Below are positions 1 to 8,859 of a stretch of 64,000 nt of DNA, in pieces. The position numbers and the translations under genes were made by a program. Below the pieces are notes generated by a model, which was not told where the DNA came from, made no database searches, and saw only the letters and a program-made list of their open reading frames with translations. Origin of the DNA: Scytonematopsis contorta HA4267-MV1 (GTDB lineage Bacteria > Cyanobacteriota > Cyanobacteriia > Cyanobacteriales > Nostocaceae); the NCBI GenBank assembly GCA_019359035.1, contig JAHHIC010000042.1, positions 109,856 to 173,855 on the forward strand, in the 5' to 3' direction. Each line of letters opens with the position of its first letter. The first letter of the stretch is position 1.

Positions 1-179
1 AAAATCAAAAAAATTGATGCACTTATAGGGTATTTACGGTTAAAATCTGGAGTATTCTTCAATTTTTTAATAATAAATTCGTGATTCTCGTAGTGTTGCC
101 GAGGCGAATGATTACCATAAAGTAATAAACTTATAGTCCTAGCAAAAAATGCGCTTATATTAATATATTTTTTCAATAA

Positions 180-3053
180 ATGTCTGTGCTTTCATCCTTT
201 TATCGCTATCGGGCTCCGGTGCTACTTCTATCTCTCTGGTTGGCAGCAGTATTGTTGTTTAGTCATAGACCAGCCCACAGTACAATTAAAGATGCTTCAA
301 ACTTAGTAAATCCTTTGTTAGCATTAGTATCAAAAAAAACTATAACTAATTCTGTGACACCTAATATTAGCACTAAAATACTAGAGAACGGGCTTACTGT
401 CCTAACAAAAGAAGTACATACCGCCCCGGTTGTAACGGTTCAGGTATGGTACAAGGTAGGCTCACGCCACGAAAAACCAGGGGTAAACGGAATTGCCCAC
501 CAGTTAGAACATATGATGTTCAAAGGTACGCAAGGTCGTCCTGTGCAATTTGGGCGTTTATTTAGTGCATTAGGCAGCGATTCCAACGCCTTTACAAGTT
601 ACGACCAAACAGCATACTACGGCACAGCAGAACGCCATAAGCTTAAAGCGCTTTTGGAGTTAGAAGCAGACAGGATGCAAAACGCCAAAATAGATGTAGA
701 GCAACTAGAAAGTGAAAAACGAGTAGTTATTTCCGAGTTGCAAGGTTACGAAAATAACCCCGAATACCGACTCAACAGAGCCGTGATGAAGTCCGTATTT
801 CCAAACCATTCTTACGGTTTGCCCGTCGGTGGAACAGCAGCAGATGTAGAAAAATTTACAGTCGAAAAAGTACAAAAGTATTATCGCGAATTTTATAATC
901 CTAACAACGCAGTTCTGGCAATTGTTGGAGACATCAACACCGAAAAAACACTGAAAATAGTAGAAGAATTATTTGGGAAAATACCTAAAATCGAAGGTTC
1001 AATAGAGGGTTTAGTAGAAGGCTCGATAGAAGGTTCAACACTTGATAGTCAGAAGTCAGTAATTTCCCTCAATTCAAACTCCGCACTTTCCACTCCCATA
1101 GTATTGCGAGAAGCAGGCTCTTCAGCAATATTGCAAGTAGTTTATCCCTTGGAGGATATAAATCATCCCGACGTACCCACACTGGATGTACTTGATTACG
1201 TTTTGACAGGGGGACGGAATTCTCGTCTAGAGCAAGCTTTGGTGGAGTCAGGGTTAGCAATAGATGTTAGTGCTTCCGTCGATACTTTAGAGAAAGGTGG
1301 TTGGTATGATTTAGTCGTGACAGCTGATGCAACTCAGGACTTGAATAAAATTAACTCAGTAGTTCAAACAACTATTGCCAAATTACTAAAAAAAGGCGTC
1401 ACTCTAGAAGAAGTTAATCGCGCAAAACGGCAATTAGAAGCATCACTAATTTTGGGTAACCGCGATATTACTAGCCAAGGAATGCAGCTAGCAAACGACC
1501 TGCTAATTACTGGTGAATATAATTATACAGATAAATTTTTAGCTAATGTACGTAAGGTAACACCAGCAGATGTGTCTGTCGTCGCTCAAAAATATCTAAC
1601 ACCAGACAAGCGTACAGTTGGGTATTTTCAGCCAACACAAGCACAAGGTGCTAACCAATCCGTCAACTTTAGCGGAGCAGTTAAATCGACTCAAACAACT
1701 GAGCACTTTTATGCTAATACACCTTTAGAAGCAGATAAACTAGCCAAGTATCTTCCACATGTAGAAGAGGAAAAAATCAAAGATTCGCATACCCTACCAA
1801 AAGAATTAGTTTTAGCAAACGGCTTAAAAGTATTATTATTACCGGATAAAAGCACCCCAACCGTAACCCTTAGTGGCTACATGAAAGCAGGTAGCGAATT
1901 CGACCCAGAAACTCAAGCTGGGCTAGCATCAGTAGTAGCAGAAAGCTTACTCAACGGCACAAAATCTAAAAACGCCCTATTAATTGCCAAAATATTAGAT
2001 GACAAAGGAGCAAGTTTAGATTTTCAAACCTACCGTGAAGGTGTGTACGTACATGGCAGTAGTCTAGCGGGTGATTTGAACGTTGTTTTAGAAACTTTAG
2101 CTGATGCAGTAAAAAATCCAAATTTTCCTAAAAAAGAGTTAGAACTGACTCTGCAACAAGCCATAACATCTTTGAGACAAGATTTAGATGACCCTTCAGA
2201 AGTAGCAAGAAGAACCTTCGTTCAATCTGTTTATCCCAAAAAACACCCATTACATAATTTTCCAACAGAAGAGAGTCTACGAGGGATTAATCGTCAAGAT
2301 GTCATCGCATTCAAAGCAAAGTATTACCGACCAGATACAACGACCCTAGCATTAGTAGGTAATTTTGACCCGGAAAAAGTAAGTTCATACTTAGAAAAAG
2401 AATTTAGCGACTGGCATGTTCAGGGTCAAGCGCCAAAATTAGAGTATCCAGTAGTATTAATGCCAGATAAACCTGTGCATCACAATTCTTCACTTCCAGG
2501 TAAAGCTCAAGCCATTACGTATATGGGATACACAGCGATAAACCGTCAAGACCCACGGTATTATGCAGCAGTAGTTTTAAATCAAATAGTTGGGGGAGAT
2601 ACCTTATCAAGTAGACTAGGTTCAGAACTACGCGACCGTCAAGGATTGACCTATGGAATTTACAGCAACTTTTTAGCAGGTAAAAGCACAGGGCAATTTT
2701 TTATTGAAATGCAAACAAACCCAGAAGATGCAAATAAAGCAATAAACAAAACTTGCCAACTTTTAAATGAAGTAATTCAAAAAGGAGTTAGTAGCGAAGA
2801 AGTCGAAACAGCGAAACAAACTTTAATTAGTAACTATATTGTTTCTCTAGCAAATCCGGACGAGCTAATACATAAAATTTTGATGAACAAAGTCTATGGA
2901 TTAAATCCAAACGAATTAAGTAACTTAACCGAAAAAATCGATAAAGTTAGCCTCGCAGAAGTCAATCAAGCGGCTAGAGAATTGATTCATCCAGATAAAA
3001 TCGTTGTTGTAACTGCGGGACCACCAGTTTTAGCACATGACAGTGGTAGGTAG
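180..3053 (+). CDS. Two-domain M16 (pitrilysin/insulinase) zinc peptidase, exported
   Basis: M16 peptidase of 957 residues made of two fused M16 halves. The N-terminus has a hydrophobic segment (about residues 12-28) that fits a signal anchor or signal peptide, so it probably acts in the periplasm or outer envelope. The first half carries the inverted zinc motif HQLEH (His107, Glu110, His111) and a distal Glu near residue 186 in VVISELQG. The second half (from about 535) has AES in place of HxxEH, so it should be catalytically dead, but it keeps the R/Y-type motif LRDRQGLTYG that helps bind substrate in this family. One active plus one inactive half is the usual clamshell arrangement for processing peptides. 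Substrate unknown. The gene stands alone, about 200 bases before the cupredoxin gene. Confidence 0.93.
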   Translation: MSVLSSFYRYRAPVLLLSLWLAAVLLFSHRPAHSTIKDASNLVNPLLALVSKKTITNSVTPNISTKILENGLTVLTKEVHTAPVVTVQVWYKVGSRHEKPGVNGIAHQLEHMMFKGTQGRPVQFGRLFSALGSDSNAFTSYDQTAYYGTAERHKLKALLELEADRMQNAKIDVEQLESEKRVVISELQGYENNPEYRLNRAVMKSVFPNHSYGLPVGGTAADVEKFTVEKVQKYYREFYNPNNAVLAIVGDINTEKTLKIVEELFGKIPKIEGSIEGLVEGSIEGSTLDSQKSVISLNSNSALSTPIVLREAGSSAILQVVYPLEDINHPDVPTLDVLDYVLTGGRNSRLEQALVESGLAIDVSASVDTLEKGGWYDLVVTADATQDLNKINSVVQTTIAKLLKKGVTLEEVNRAKRQLEASLILGNRDITSQGMQLANDLLITGEYNYTDKFLANVRKVTPADVSVVAQKYLTPDKRTVGYFQPTQAQGANQSVNFSGAVKSTQTTEHFYANTPLEADKLAKYLPHVEEEKIKDSHTLPKELVLANGLKVLLLPDKSTPTVTLSGYMKAGSEFDPETQAGLASVVAESLLNGTKSKNALLIAKILDDKGASLDFQTYREGVYVHGSSLAGDLNVVLETLADAVKNPNFPKKELELTLQQAITSLRQDLDDPSEVARRTFVQSVYPKKHPLHNFPTEESLRGINRQDVIAFKAKYYRPDTTTLALVGNFDPEKVSSYLEKEFSDWHVQGQAPKLEYPVVLMPDKPVHHNSSLPGKAQAITYMGYTAINRQDPRYYAAVVLNQIVGGDTLSSRLGSELRDRQGLTYGIYSNFLAGKSTGQFFIEMQTNPEDANKAINKTCQLLNEVIQKGVSSEEVETAKQTLISNYIVSLANPDELIHKILMNKVYGLNPNELSNLTEKIDKVSLAEVNQAARELIHPDKIVVVTAGPPVLAHDSGR

Positions 3054-3064
3054 GAGTGGGGAAA

Positions 3065-3155
3065 CAATTCGCAATAAGCCGAGGCGGCACGCTATTCCCT
3101 CAGACGGAACACTCCGTGTTCGCGTAGCGTCCGCTTCGGATACGCGAACGCAATT
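3065..3155 (+). repeat. 91-bp dispersed palindromic element, copy A
   Basis: Copy A of a 91-bp element whose inverted copy lies at 6508-6598; the two differ at only two positions. Inside are two hairpins: GAACAC/GTGTTC (3107-3121) and GTTCGCGTA/TACGCGAAC (3118-3149) with a nested TCCG/CGGA stem. An open frame across it has no coding features and is a by-product of the element. Confidence 0.85.
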
Positions 3156-3258
3156 TGCAATTAATTGGCAGTCTGATAATTATTCAACTGATTCGGAATC
3201 CTTCTGGGGAGTGGGAAGGTGGGGAATGGGGAGTGGGGAGTGAGAAAGAATTAGGGAG

Positions 3259-3738
3259 ATGAGGAAGATGAGAAAGATGAGAGAGTGGGGAATTAAGCTT
3301 ATAGCATTGTTAGTGTGTTTCACTTGGCTGAATATTGCACCAGCAATGGCAATTGATACAAATGGCAATACTGTAAATATGCTTAAGCAGACAGCCACAG
3401 AAATTAAAGTAGATTTGGGTAATTCTGCTGGGGAATTGAAATTTGAGCCAAATCATTTAGAATTCCAAACTGGCAAACGTTATAATTTGCGCTTGGCAAA
3501 TCCGAGCAACCAAAAGCATTACTTTACAGCCAAAGATTTTGCTGACGGTATCTGGACTCAAAAAGTGGAAGCTGGAAAAGTAGAAATAAAAGGGGCTATC
3601 CACGAGCTGGAATTAAAGCCAGGAGCAGAAGCCGAATGGGTTTTTGTTGCTCTCAAACCAGGGAAATATACTTTGCGCTGTCCCATAGTTGGGCATACAG
3701 AAGCAGGTATGACGGGAGAAATAATAGTGAAAAATTAA
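3259..3738 (+). CDS. Secreted cupredoxin-like (blue copper) protein
   Basis: A 159-residue protein with a signal peptide (basic MRKMRKMREW start, hydrophobic core, cleavage probably after AMA near residue 31) and a plastocyanin-type beta-barrel. Candidate type-1 copper ligands are visible: a His in NQKHYFTA, then Cys, His and Met in LRCPIVGHTEAGM, with the C-x4-H-x4-M spacing seen in cupredoxins. It probably carries electrons or copper in the periplasm or thylakoid lumen; the partner cannot be told from context. Three in-frame ATGs lie within seven codons in a purine-rich tract. The first has GGGAG just upstream and is used here, but the exact start is uncertain. Confidence 0.85.
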   Translation: MRKMRKMREWGIKLIALLVCFTWLNIAPAMAIDTNGNTVNMLKQTATEIKVDLGNSAGELKFEPNHLEFQTGKRYNLRLANPSNQKHYFTAKDFADGIWTQKVEAGKVEIKGAIHELELKPGAEAEWVFVALKPGKYTLRCPIVGHTEAGMTGEIIVKN

Positions 3739-3790
3739 TTGGTAATTGGTAATTGGTAATTGGTAATTGGTAATTGGTAATTGGTAATTG
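3736..3790. repeat. Short tandem heptamer repeat (ATTGGTA type)
   Basis: Seven to eight tandem copies of a 7-base unit (AATTGGT) directly after the cupredoxin stop codon. This is the short tandemly repeated repetitive (STRR) class known from heterocystous cyanobacteria. The same unit recurs at 6455-6500, near 34912-35020 and, as a variant, at 40823-41070. Confidence 0.9.
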
Positions 3791-3954
3791 CTAAAATTTC
3801 TCCCCACTCCCCACTTCCCACTCCCTACTCCCCAAATTTCCCAAAGGATGGTCGAAAAATAAGTTACCTTAAATATAGATAGATTATTGTTGCTGAATTC
3901 ACCTTATAGAATCACTAACACTTAGAGCGTCTGTAAAAATTTTATTAATTTCCC

Positions 3955-4782
3955 ATGAACATTCTTAGTAACCTCCTTTCTCAACCAGCTCAATCGAATA
4001 CGAGTAAACGGCAACGTCGAGGCATTGAAATTAAATCACCTCGCGAAATTGATATTATGCGACAGTCTGCAAAAATTGTCGCTACTGTGCTAAAAGAAAT
4101 TTCGGAACTGGTGCAGCCAGGAATGACTACTGCTGACTTGGATGCTCATGCGGAAAAACGTATCCGAGAAATGGGTGCTACCCCCAGTTTTAAGGGCTAT
4201 CAGGGTTTCCCTGCTTCGATTTGCTCTAGCGTTAATAATGAAATCGTGCATGGTATTCCTAATGCTAAAAAAGTAATCCGTACTGGTGATGTACTAAAAG
4301 TTGATACGGGTGCTTTTTTCCAAGGATTTCATGGAGACTCTTGTATAACCATAGCAGTGGGTGAGGTTACGCCAGAAGCAGCCAAGTTAATTCGGGTAGC
4401 AGAAGAAGCTTTGTACAAAGGTATTGAGCAAGTAAAAGCGGGCAATTATCTAATGGACCTTGCTGGTGCTATCGAAGACCACGTTAAGAGTAATGGTTTC
4501 AGTATTGTGGAAGACTTTACAGGACATGGTGTTGGTCGTAACTTACACGAAGAACCTTCAGTGTTTAACTTCCGCACCCGCGATATGCCCAACGTTAAAC
4601 TGCGAGCAGGAATGACTCTGGCGATTGAACCAATTGTGAATCAGGGTTCCAAGTTTTCACGTACTTTATCCGACCGTTGGACGGCTGTAACCGTTGATAA
4701 TTCACTGTCAGCACAATTTGAACATACCGTGTTGGTGACCGATACCGGGTATGAAATTTTAACTGACCGTACTAAACTTTAA
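3955..4782 (+). CDS. map: Methionine aminopeptidase, type I
   Basis: Removes the initiator methionine from nascent cytosolic proteins. At 275 residues it is a type I enzyme with a short N-terminal extension. The metal ligands of the pita-bread fold are visible in order: Asp in KVDTGAF, Asp in HGDSC, His in [12 protein letters not shown], Glu in AIEPIV and Glu in QFEHTVLV; the substrate-binding His is in VHGIPNA. It is monocistronic here, with a strong hairpin terminator just after the stop. Cyanobacteria usually carry several map paralogues, so this may not be the only copy. Confidence 0.96.
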   Translation: MNILSNLLSQPAQSNTSKRQRRGIEIKSPREIDIMRQSAKIVATVLKEISELVQPGMTTADLDAHAEKRIREMGATPSFKGYQGFPASICSSVNNEIVHGIPNAKKVIRTGDVLKVDTGAFFQGFHGDSCITIAVGEVTPEAAKLIRVAEEALYKGIEQVKAGNYLMDLAGAIEDHVKSNGFSIVEDFTGHGVGRNLHEEPSVFNFRTRDMPNVKLRAGMTLAIEPIVNQGSKFSRTLSDRWTAVTVDNSLSAQFEHTVLVTDTGYEILTDRTKL

Positions 4783-4809
4783 TTTAGAAATATTAATTTT
4801 AATGACATC

Positions 4810-4836
4810 AGGATGGGCTAGTGGCTCATCCTTTTT
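4810..4836 (+). terminator. Rho-independent terminator of map
   Basis: A 10-bp stem including G-U pairs (AGGATGGGCT / GGCTCATCCT) with a 3-base AGT loop and a following T run, 28 bases past the map stop codon. Confidence 0.85.
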
Positions 4837-4846
4837 AATGAAATAT

Positions 4847-4874
4847 GTAGAGACGTTACATGTAACGTCTCTAC
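4847..4874. repeat. 28-bp perfect palindrome, GTAGAGAC family
   Basis: Perfect palindrome with arms GTAGAGACGTTACA and TGTAACGTCTCTAC. The ends match those of the palindromes at 17559, 29514, 31277, 48027, 52392 and 56202, while the inner arm differs in a paired way. A second hairpin (TTGGGTT/AACCCAA) follows at about 4881-4912. The rest of the gap to the amidase gene shows nothing further. Confidence 0.9.
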
Positions 4875-5042
4875 GTGATTTGTTGGGTTTCCGTCCCGTC
4901 CTCAACCCAACCTACGAAATTTATTCTTTCTTCTTGCTTCTTCCCTCAGACTTCGTTAAAGGCTATAAAGGTTAATAATCCAATATGTCTCTAATAATTT
5001 TGTGCTGCTTAAACTTGGGTTAGTTAGCACTCAGCATTACAT

Positions 5043-6449
5043 ATGAATAAAATTGATTTAGCTTTTACGAGTGCCTTACAACAGGCACAATTAATCCGTA
5101 ACGGAGAAATATCCCCACTAGAGTTGGTGGAAATTTATTTGGAGCGGATTGAACTTTTAAATTCTCAGTTAGGAAGTTATTTTACAGTCACAGCTGACTT
5201 GGCAATTGCTGATGCCAAAGTCAAAACCGAAATTTTGGCAACCCATAGTAAGAGCGATAGTGAATTACCACCGTTTTTTGGGGTGCCAATTTCTATTAAA
5301 GACCTGAACCCGGTAGCTGGTATTCCTTGTACTTACGGTAATCCATCTTTACTAAATTACATACCTGAGTACGATGATGGTGTGGTGGTAAAGATTAAGC
5401 AAGCTGGATTTATTATTTTAGGAAAAACTGCCACTTCAGAAGTTGGTTCTTTACCATACGCAGAACCTACGGGTTTTCCCCCAGCTAGAAATCCTTGGAA
5501 TTTAGAGTATACAGCAGGTGGTTCTAGTGCTGGTGCTGCTTCATCTGTTGCAGCCGGTTTATGTGGTATCGCTCAAGGTTCTGATGGCGGTGGGTCAATA
5601 AGAATACCAGCAGCTTGTTGTGGATTGGTAGGAATTAAGCCATCCAGAGGAAGAGTTACCCACGCACCCGTAGGGGACAGATTAAATGGAATTGCAACAA
5701 ATGGGCCTATTGGACGTACTGTAGCTGACGCTGCTGCACTTTTGGATTTGATGTCTGGTTATGTTATCGGAGACCCGTATTGGTTACCAAATCCAGAAAA
5801 ATCTTTTCTTGCGGTCACGGAAGAAAAACCTAGTAGTTTAAGAGTCGCTTATGCTACTGGTATTTTTCCCTTTGGAGAAGCAGACGCTAACTGTAAACAA
5901 GGGGTATTGGAAACAGTTAAGTTATTAGAAGAACTTGGTCACAAAATAGAAGAGAAGACCATCGACGTGAGTGGTTTAATTCAGCCATTTCAAACTACTT
6001 GGCAAACAAATGTGGCAACTTCGGGATTACCAGCAGAAGTTTTACAACCGCTAAATCGTTATTTGTTGTCACGCAATAGTAGCGCTGGAGAATACATGAA
6101 GGCTGTATATCAGATGCAAATGGTAGCACGGCAAATCGTGGCACTATTTTGTAGTTTTGATGTACTGGTTTTGCCAGTTTATATGCACTCACCCATGCGT
6201 GTAGGAGAATGGGGAAATCTCAGTCCCGAAGATACCTTTGAAAAAATTATCCGATGGGTTGCACCATGTCCATCAGCTAATGCAACAGGACAACCAGCAA
6301 TAGCACTTCCTGTTGGTTTTGACTCTAAAGGTCTACCCTTAAGCGTCCAAATAGTTGGAAAACCAGCAGCAGAAGCAACACTCATCAGTTTAGCAGCACA
6401 AATAGAGGCTGCAAGACCTTGGATTGGTCGTCGTCCACATTTTGATTAG
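5043..6449 (+). CDS. Amidase signature family enzyme
   Basis: A 468-residue amidase signature (GatA-like) hydrolase. The Ser-cisSer-Lys triad is visible: Lys in PISIKDLNP, the cis-Ser in SDGGGSIRIPA and the nucleophile region GGSSAGAASS. The glycine/serine-rich core is typical and complete. Stand-alone amidases of this length hydrolyse small or aryl amides, or belong to amidotransferase complexes. No gatB or gatC is nearby and GatA proper has a different C-terminus, so a stand-alone amidase of unknown substrate is the better call. The gene ends just before a heptamer repeat. Confidence 0.93.
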   Translation: MNKIDLAFTSALQQAQLIRNGEISPLELVEIYLERIELLNSQLGSYFTVTADLAIADAKVKTEILATHSKSDSELPPFFGVPISIKDLNPVAGIPCTYGNPSLLNYIPEYDDGVVVKIKQAGFIILGKTATSEVGSLPYAEPTGFPPARNPWNLEYTAGGSSAGAASSVAAGLCGIAQGSDGGGSIRIPAACCGLVGIKPSRGRVTHAPVGDRLNGIATNGPIGRTVADAAALLDLMSGYVIGDPYWLPNPEKSFLAVTEEKPSSLRVAYATGIFPFGEADANCKQGVLETVKLLEELGHKIEEKTIDVSGLIQPFQTTWQTNVATSGLPAEVLQPLNRYLLSRNSSAGEYMKAVYQMQMVARQIVALFCSFDVLVLPVYMHSPMRVGEWGNLSPEDTFEKIIRWVAPCPSANATGQPAIALPVGFDSKGLPLSVQIVGKPAAEATLISLAAQIEAARPWIGRRPHFD

Positions 6450-6450
6450 G

Positions 6451-6507
6451 TGATTGGTAATTGGTAATTGGTAATTGGTAATTGGTAATTGGTAATTGCG
6501 AATTGCG
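6451..6507. repeat. Heptamer STRR after the amidase gene
   Basis: Tandem AATTGGT units grading into AATTGCG units and running directly into copy B of the 91-bp element. The arrangement looks like stepwise insertion of one repeat into another. Confidence 0.85.
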
Positions 6508-6598
6508 AATTGCGTTCGCGTATCCGAAGCGGACGCTACGCGAACACGGAGTGTTCCCTCTTAGGGAATAGCGTGCCGCCTCGGCTTATTGCGAATTG
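6508..6598 (-). repeat. 91-bp dispersed palindromic element, copy B (inverted)
   Basis: Inverted copy of the element at 3065-3155, with 89 of 91 positions identical by eye. The pair brackets the cupredoxin, map and amidase genes as a 3.4-kb inverted-repeat segment. Confidence 0.87.
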
Positions 6599-6609
6599 CT
6601 CCCCACTCC

Positions 6610-7440
6610 CTATTTTTTACAGACTGAACCTTGAGGAGTTGCGTCGGGATAATAAGTAATTATACTTTGTTCTTTTCTGACGAAAACGGTTGGGAAAGTT
6701 TTACCTGTATCCCTGTCTTGTACTTGATATATACAGGCTCCTTCTGTGTTGCCTTGTTGTTTGAAAATTCTGGTTGTGTCTATGAGCATTTCTTCGGCAT
6801 TGCTGAGATAACCGTAACCTTTAATAACGTCTCTAATTGTACGGTTTCCTTGTTTAACTATTACGCCCATTGTATAAATTACACCGGGGACTACTTCTTG
6901 TCTTGCGTTGTTGTTTGGTAGTCTTCCTGCAATTCCTTGATTTTGCAGTTGTAAATATCTGCCGTAAAAATGCAAGCCTCCAATATCATTGTCGTTATAG
7001 GCTTCACCACAAAAAATGTGTTCAAAGCCTTTACGTTTAAACCAAATATTAGTTAAATCTTGTAAAAAGTCTGACTTCCCTCTTCTATTAGGACGTAATT
7101 CACCTCTGGTTACTTGTTGGAGTTTTTGCAAGACATTGGGATAGGCTCTTAGTAACTGCTTAAATTCATTTGGTTGTACATTTTTACCGAAAGTCCCACA
7201 AACATTTAGTACTGCTTTATCAAAATCGTTTAGCTGGGGTGCTGGTGGTGAAATATCTAATTGCTGTCCTGCTGGAAAAGCTACCGGAACTGGGTTGTTT
7301 TCATTGTCGAAAAAGGGGATGAGTTTAGTGTCTTCTTGCGCTTTTGCTGGAGCGTTGTAGCTGAATGAGCAAATAATCAGGAAAATAGCTAATCTACTCG
7401 CTAACTGTTGGAGTTTATAAATACTAGTACTTGGTCGCAT
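6610..7440 (-). CDS. Secreted protein with EndoU-like ribonuclease signature
   Basis: A 276-residue protein with a signal peptide (hydrophobic residues about 13-28, cleavage near APAKAQ, residue 35). The centre contains GFEHIFCGE and, 16 residues on, GGLHFYGRYLQ. His141 and His157 therefore have the same spacing as the catalytic His162/His178 of the Xenopus EndoU ribonuclease (XendoU), and the surrounding FEH..GE and GG.H residues match that family. A third catalytic Lys is expected about 46 residues on; Lys196 and Lys207 are candidates. The family cleaves RNA at uridylates and also occurs as bacterial toxin domains. An exported RNase would act outside the cytoplasm. The EndoU call is inferred from motif spacing only. 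No immunity gene is evident next door. Confidence 0.62.
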   Translation of the reverse strand: MRPSTSIYKLQQLASRLAIFLIICSFSYNAPAKAQEDTKLIPFFDNENNPVPVAFPAGQQLDISPPAPQLNDFDKAVLNVCGTFGKNVQPNEFKQLLRAYPNVLQKLQQVTRGELRPNRRGKSDFLQDLTNIWFKRKGFEHIFCGEAYNDNDIGGLHFYGRYLQLQNQGIAGRLPNNNARQEVVPGVIYTMGVIVKQGNRTIRDVIKGYGYLSNAEEMLIDTTRIFKQQGNTEGACIYQVQDRDTGKTFPTVFVRKEQSIITYYPDATPQGSVCKK

Positions 7441-7856
7441 TTCTTTAAGTGGAACAGGTGTTAATACTAATCGGTTAACCTATGTTATTACCATTAGGTT
7501 AAAATTAGTTTAATTATTTATAGTAAATTTATCAAAAAAAACATTTATCAGTAGTTATGCGGAAATCCATATCGCCAATATTAAATTTCAAAATGATTAT
7601 TGTTATATAGATTAGATATTAAAAATTATCTTGTGAAAAGCATTTATTATCTTGCTATTTATAACAGTAATATTACTGTTGTCCACGAAGCTTATAGTTT
7701 ATTATTATTGTCTACATAATTACCGTTATTAAATATAATCAGTGGTGTAAATATTATTTATCCTTTACAGTTCTGCTTCTACTGTGCGGAAAAACCTCTG
7801 GTTTGTGCATAAGAATCCTTATTAGTTATAAAACACAAACTTATATTTTACGGAAT
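7441..7856. other. AT-rich divergent intergenic region
   Basis: About 416 bases between the EndoU-like gene (leftward) and the glycosyltransferase (rightward). It is very AT-rich with no repeat element, hairpin terminator or RNA gene that I can recognise. It should hold both promoters, but I see no unambiguous -10/-35 pair. Confidence 0.5.
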
Positions 7857-8837
7857 ATGATTGATTTTAGTGTTGTCATTTGCACTTATAATGGCTCATC
7901 TCGTTTACCTGAAGTTTTAAACAGTCTCAAAAAACAAATTAATACTGAAAATATAAGATGGGAAATTCTTGTTATAGACAATAATAGCAAAGATAGCACA
8001 GCAAAAACTATCCAAGAATTTCAATTCCAATGGTTATTCCCCTTCTCTTTAAAATATGTCTTTGAAGCTCGACAAGGTTTAGCTTTTGCTAGACAACGTG
8101 CTGTAGAAGAAGCTAATGGTCAACTTATTGGATTTCTTGATGACGATAATTTACCAATATCTAATTGGGTTGCGTCTGCTTATTCGTTTGGTCGGGAACA
8201 TCCGCAAGCGGGAGCGTATGGAGGAAAAATTATTGGTGATTTTGAAGTTAATCCTCCTCAAGATTTTAGAAAATTAGCATCATTTTTAGCTCTTGTTGAG
8301 CGAGGTGAAAAGGCTTATATTTATGAGCGCAGTCAAGGAATATTGCCACCTGCAGCAGGGTTAGTAATTAGAAAGCAAGTCTGGTGCAAAAATGTTCCTA
8401 AGCAGCTTTTTCTTGTAGGTCGGGTTGGTAAATCAATGTTAGCAAGTGAGGATTTGGAAGCTGTTTCACATATCCAAAATGCTGGTTGGGAAATTTGGTA
8501 TAACCCAGATATGCTTATTTACCACAAAATTCCTAGTTGGCGTTTAGAACGTAATTATTTAATTTCGTTAGTTCGGGGGATTGGTTTAGCTAGACATCAT
8601 ATTCGTATGACTCGTCTTCAAGTTTGGCAAAGACCTATATTTATACTGCTTTATTTGTTTAATGACTTGAGGAAAGTGATTTTATATTTAATTAAGTATA
8701 AAGGTAGGGTTAAAAGTAATGTTGTTGTTGCTTGTGAGTTTGAGTTTTTTTTGAGTAGTTTATTTAGTCCGTTATATTTGTTGCAGGTGGAAAATAATAA
8801 ACGAACCGCCAAGAGTCCAAGAAGCCAAGAATGCTAA
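7857..8837 (+). CDS. hpsE: Family 2 glycosyltransferase, HpsE-like (hormogonium polysaccharide)
   Basis: A 326-residue GT-A glycosyltransferase. It begins DFSVVICTYNGSSRLPEV, has the nucleotide-sugar/metal DDD in GFLDDDNLP, and a long C-terminal part with ASEDLEAVSHIQNAGWEI. The overall pattern matches HpsE, a glycosyltransferase of the hormogonium polysaccharide locus of Nostoc punctiforme, so a role in secreted polysaccharide is inferred. The open frame extends 18 codons upstream, but homologues begin at the ATG used here. The last dozen residues (KRTAKSPRSQEC) are encoded by a dispersed intergenic repeat (GAACCGCCAAGAG type) and are probably not ancestral. The pyruvyl transferase gene follows after 22 bases, consistent with an operon. 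It may be an HpsE paralogue rather than the orthologue. Confidence 0.82.
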   Translation: MIDFSVVICTYNGSSRLPEVLNSLKKQINTENIRWEILVIDNNSKDSTAKTIQEFQFQWLFPFSLKYVFEARQGLAFARQRAVEEANGQLIGFLDDDNLPISNWVASAYSFGREHPQAGAYGGKIIGDFEVNPPQDFRKLASFLALVERGEKAYIYERSQGILPPAAGLVIRKQVWCKNVPKQLFLVGRVGKSMLASEDLEAVSHIQNAGWEIWYNPDMLIYHKIPSWRLERNYLISLVRGIGLARHHIRMTRLQVWQRPIFILLYLFNDLRKVILYLIKYKGRVKSNVVVACEFEFFLSSLFSPLYLLQVENNKRTAKSPRSQEC

Positions 8838-8859
8838 ATAAAAATAATATAGTGGAATT

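Noticed and set aside
3037..3243. 68-residue open frame after the M16 peptidase
   Set aside because: It is almost wholly the 91-bp repeat and a GGGAGTGGGG tract; no protein features.
7441..7856. tRNA or small RNA in the AT-rich gap
   Set aside because: No T-loop-like GTTCRA motif or paired acceptor arms could be found.
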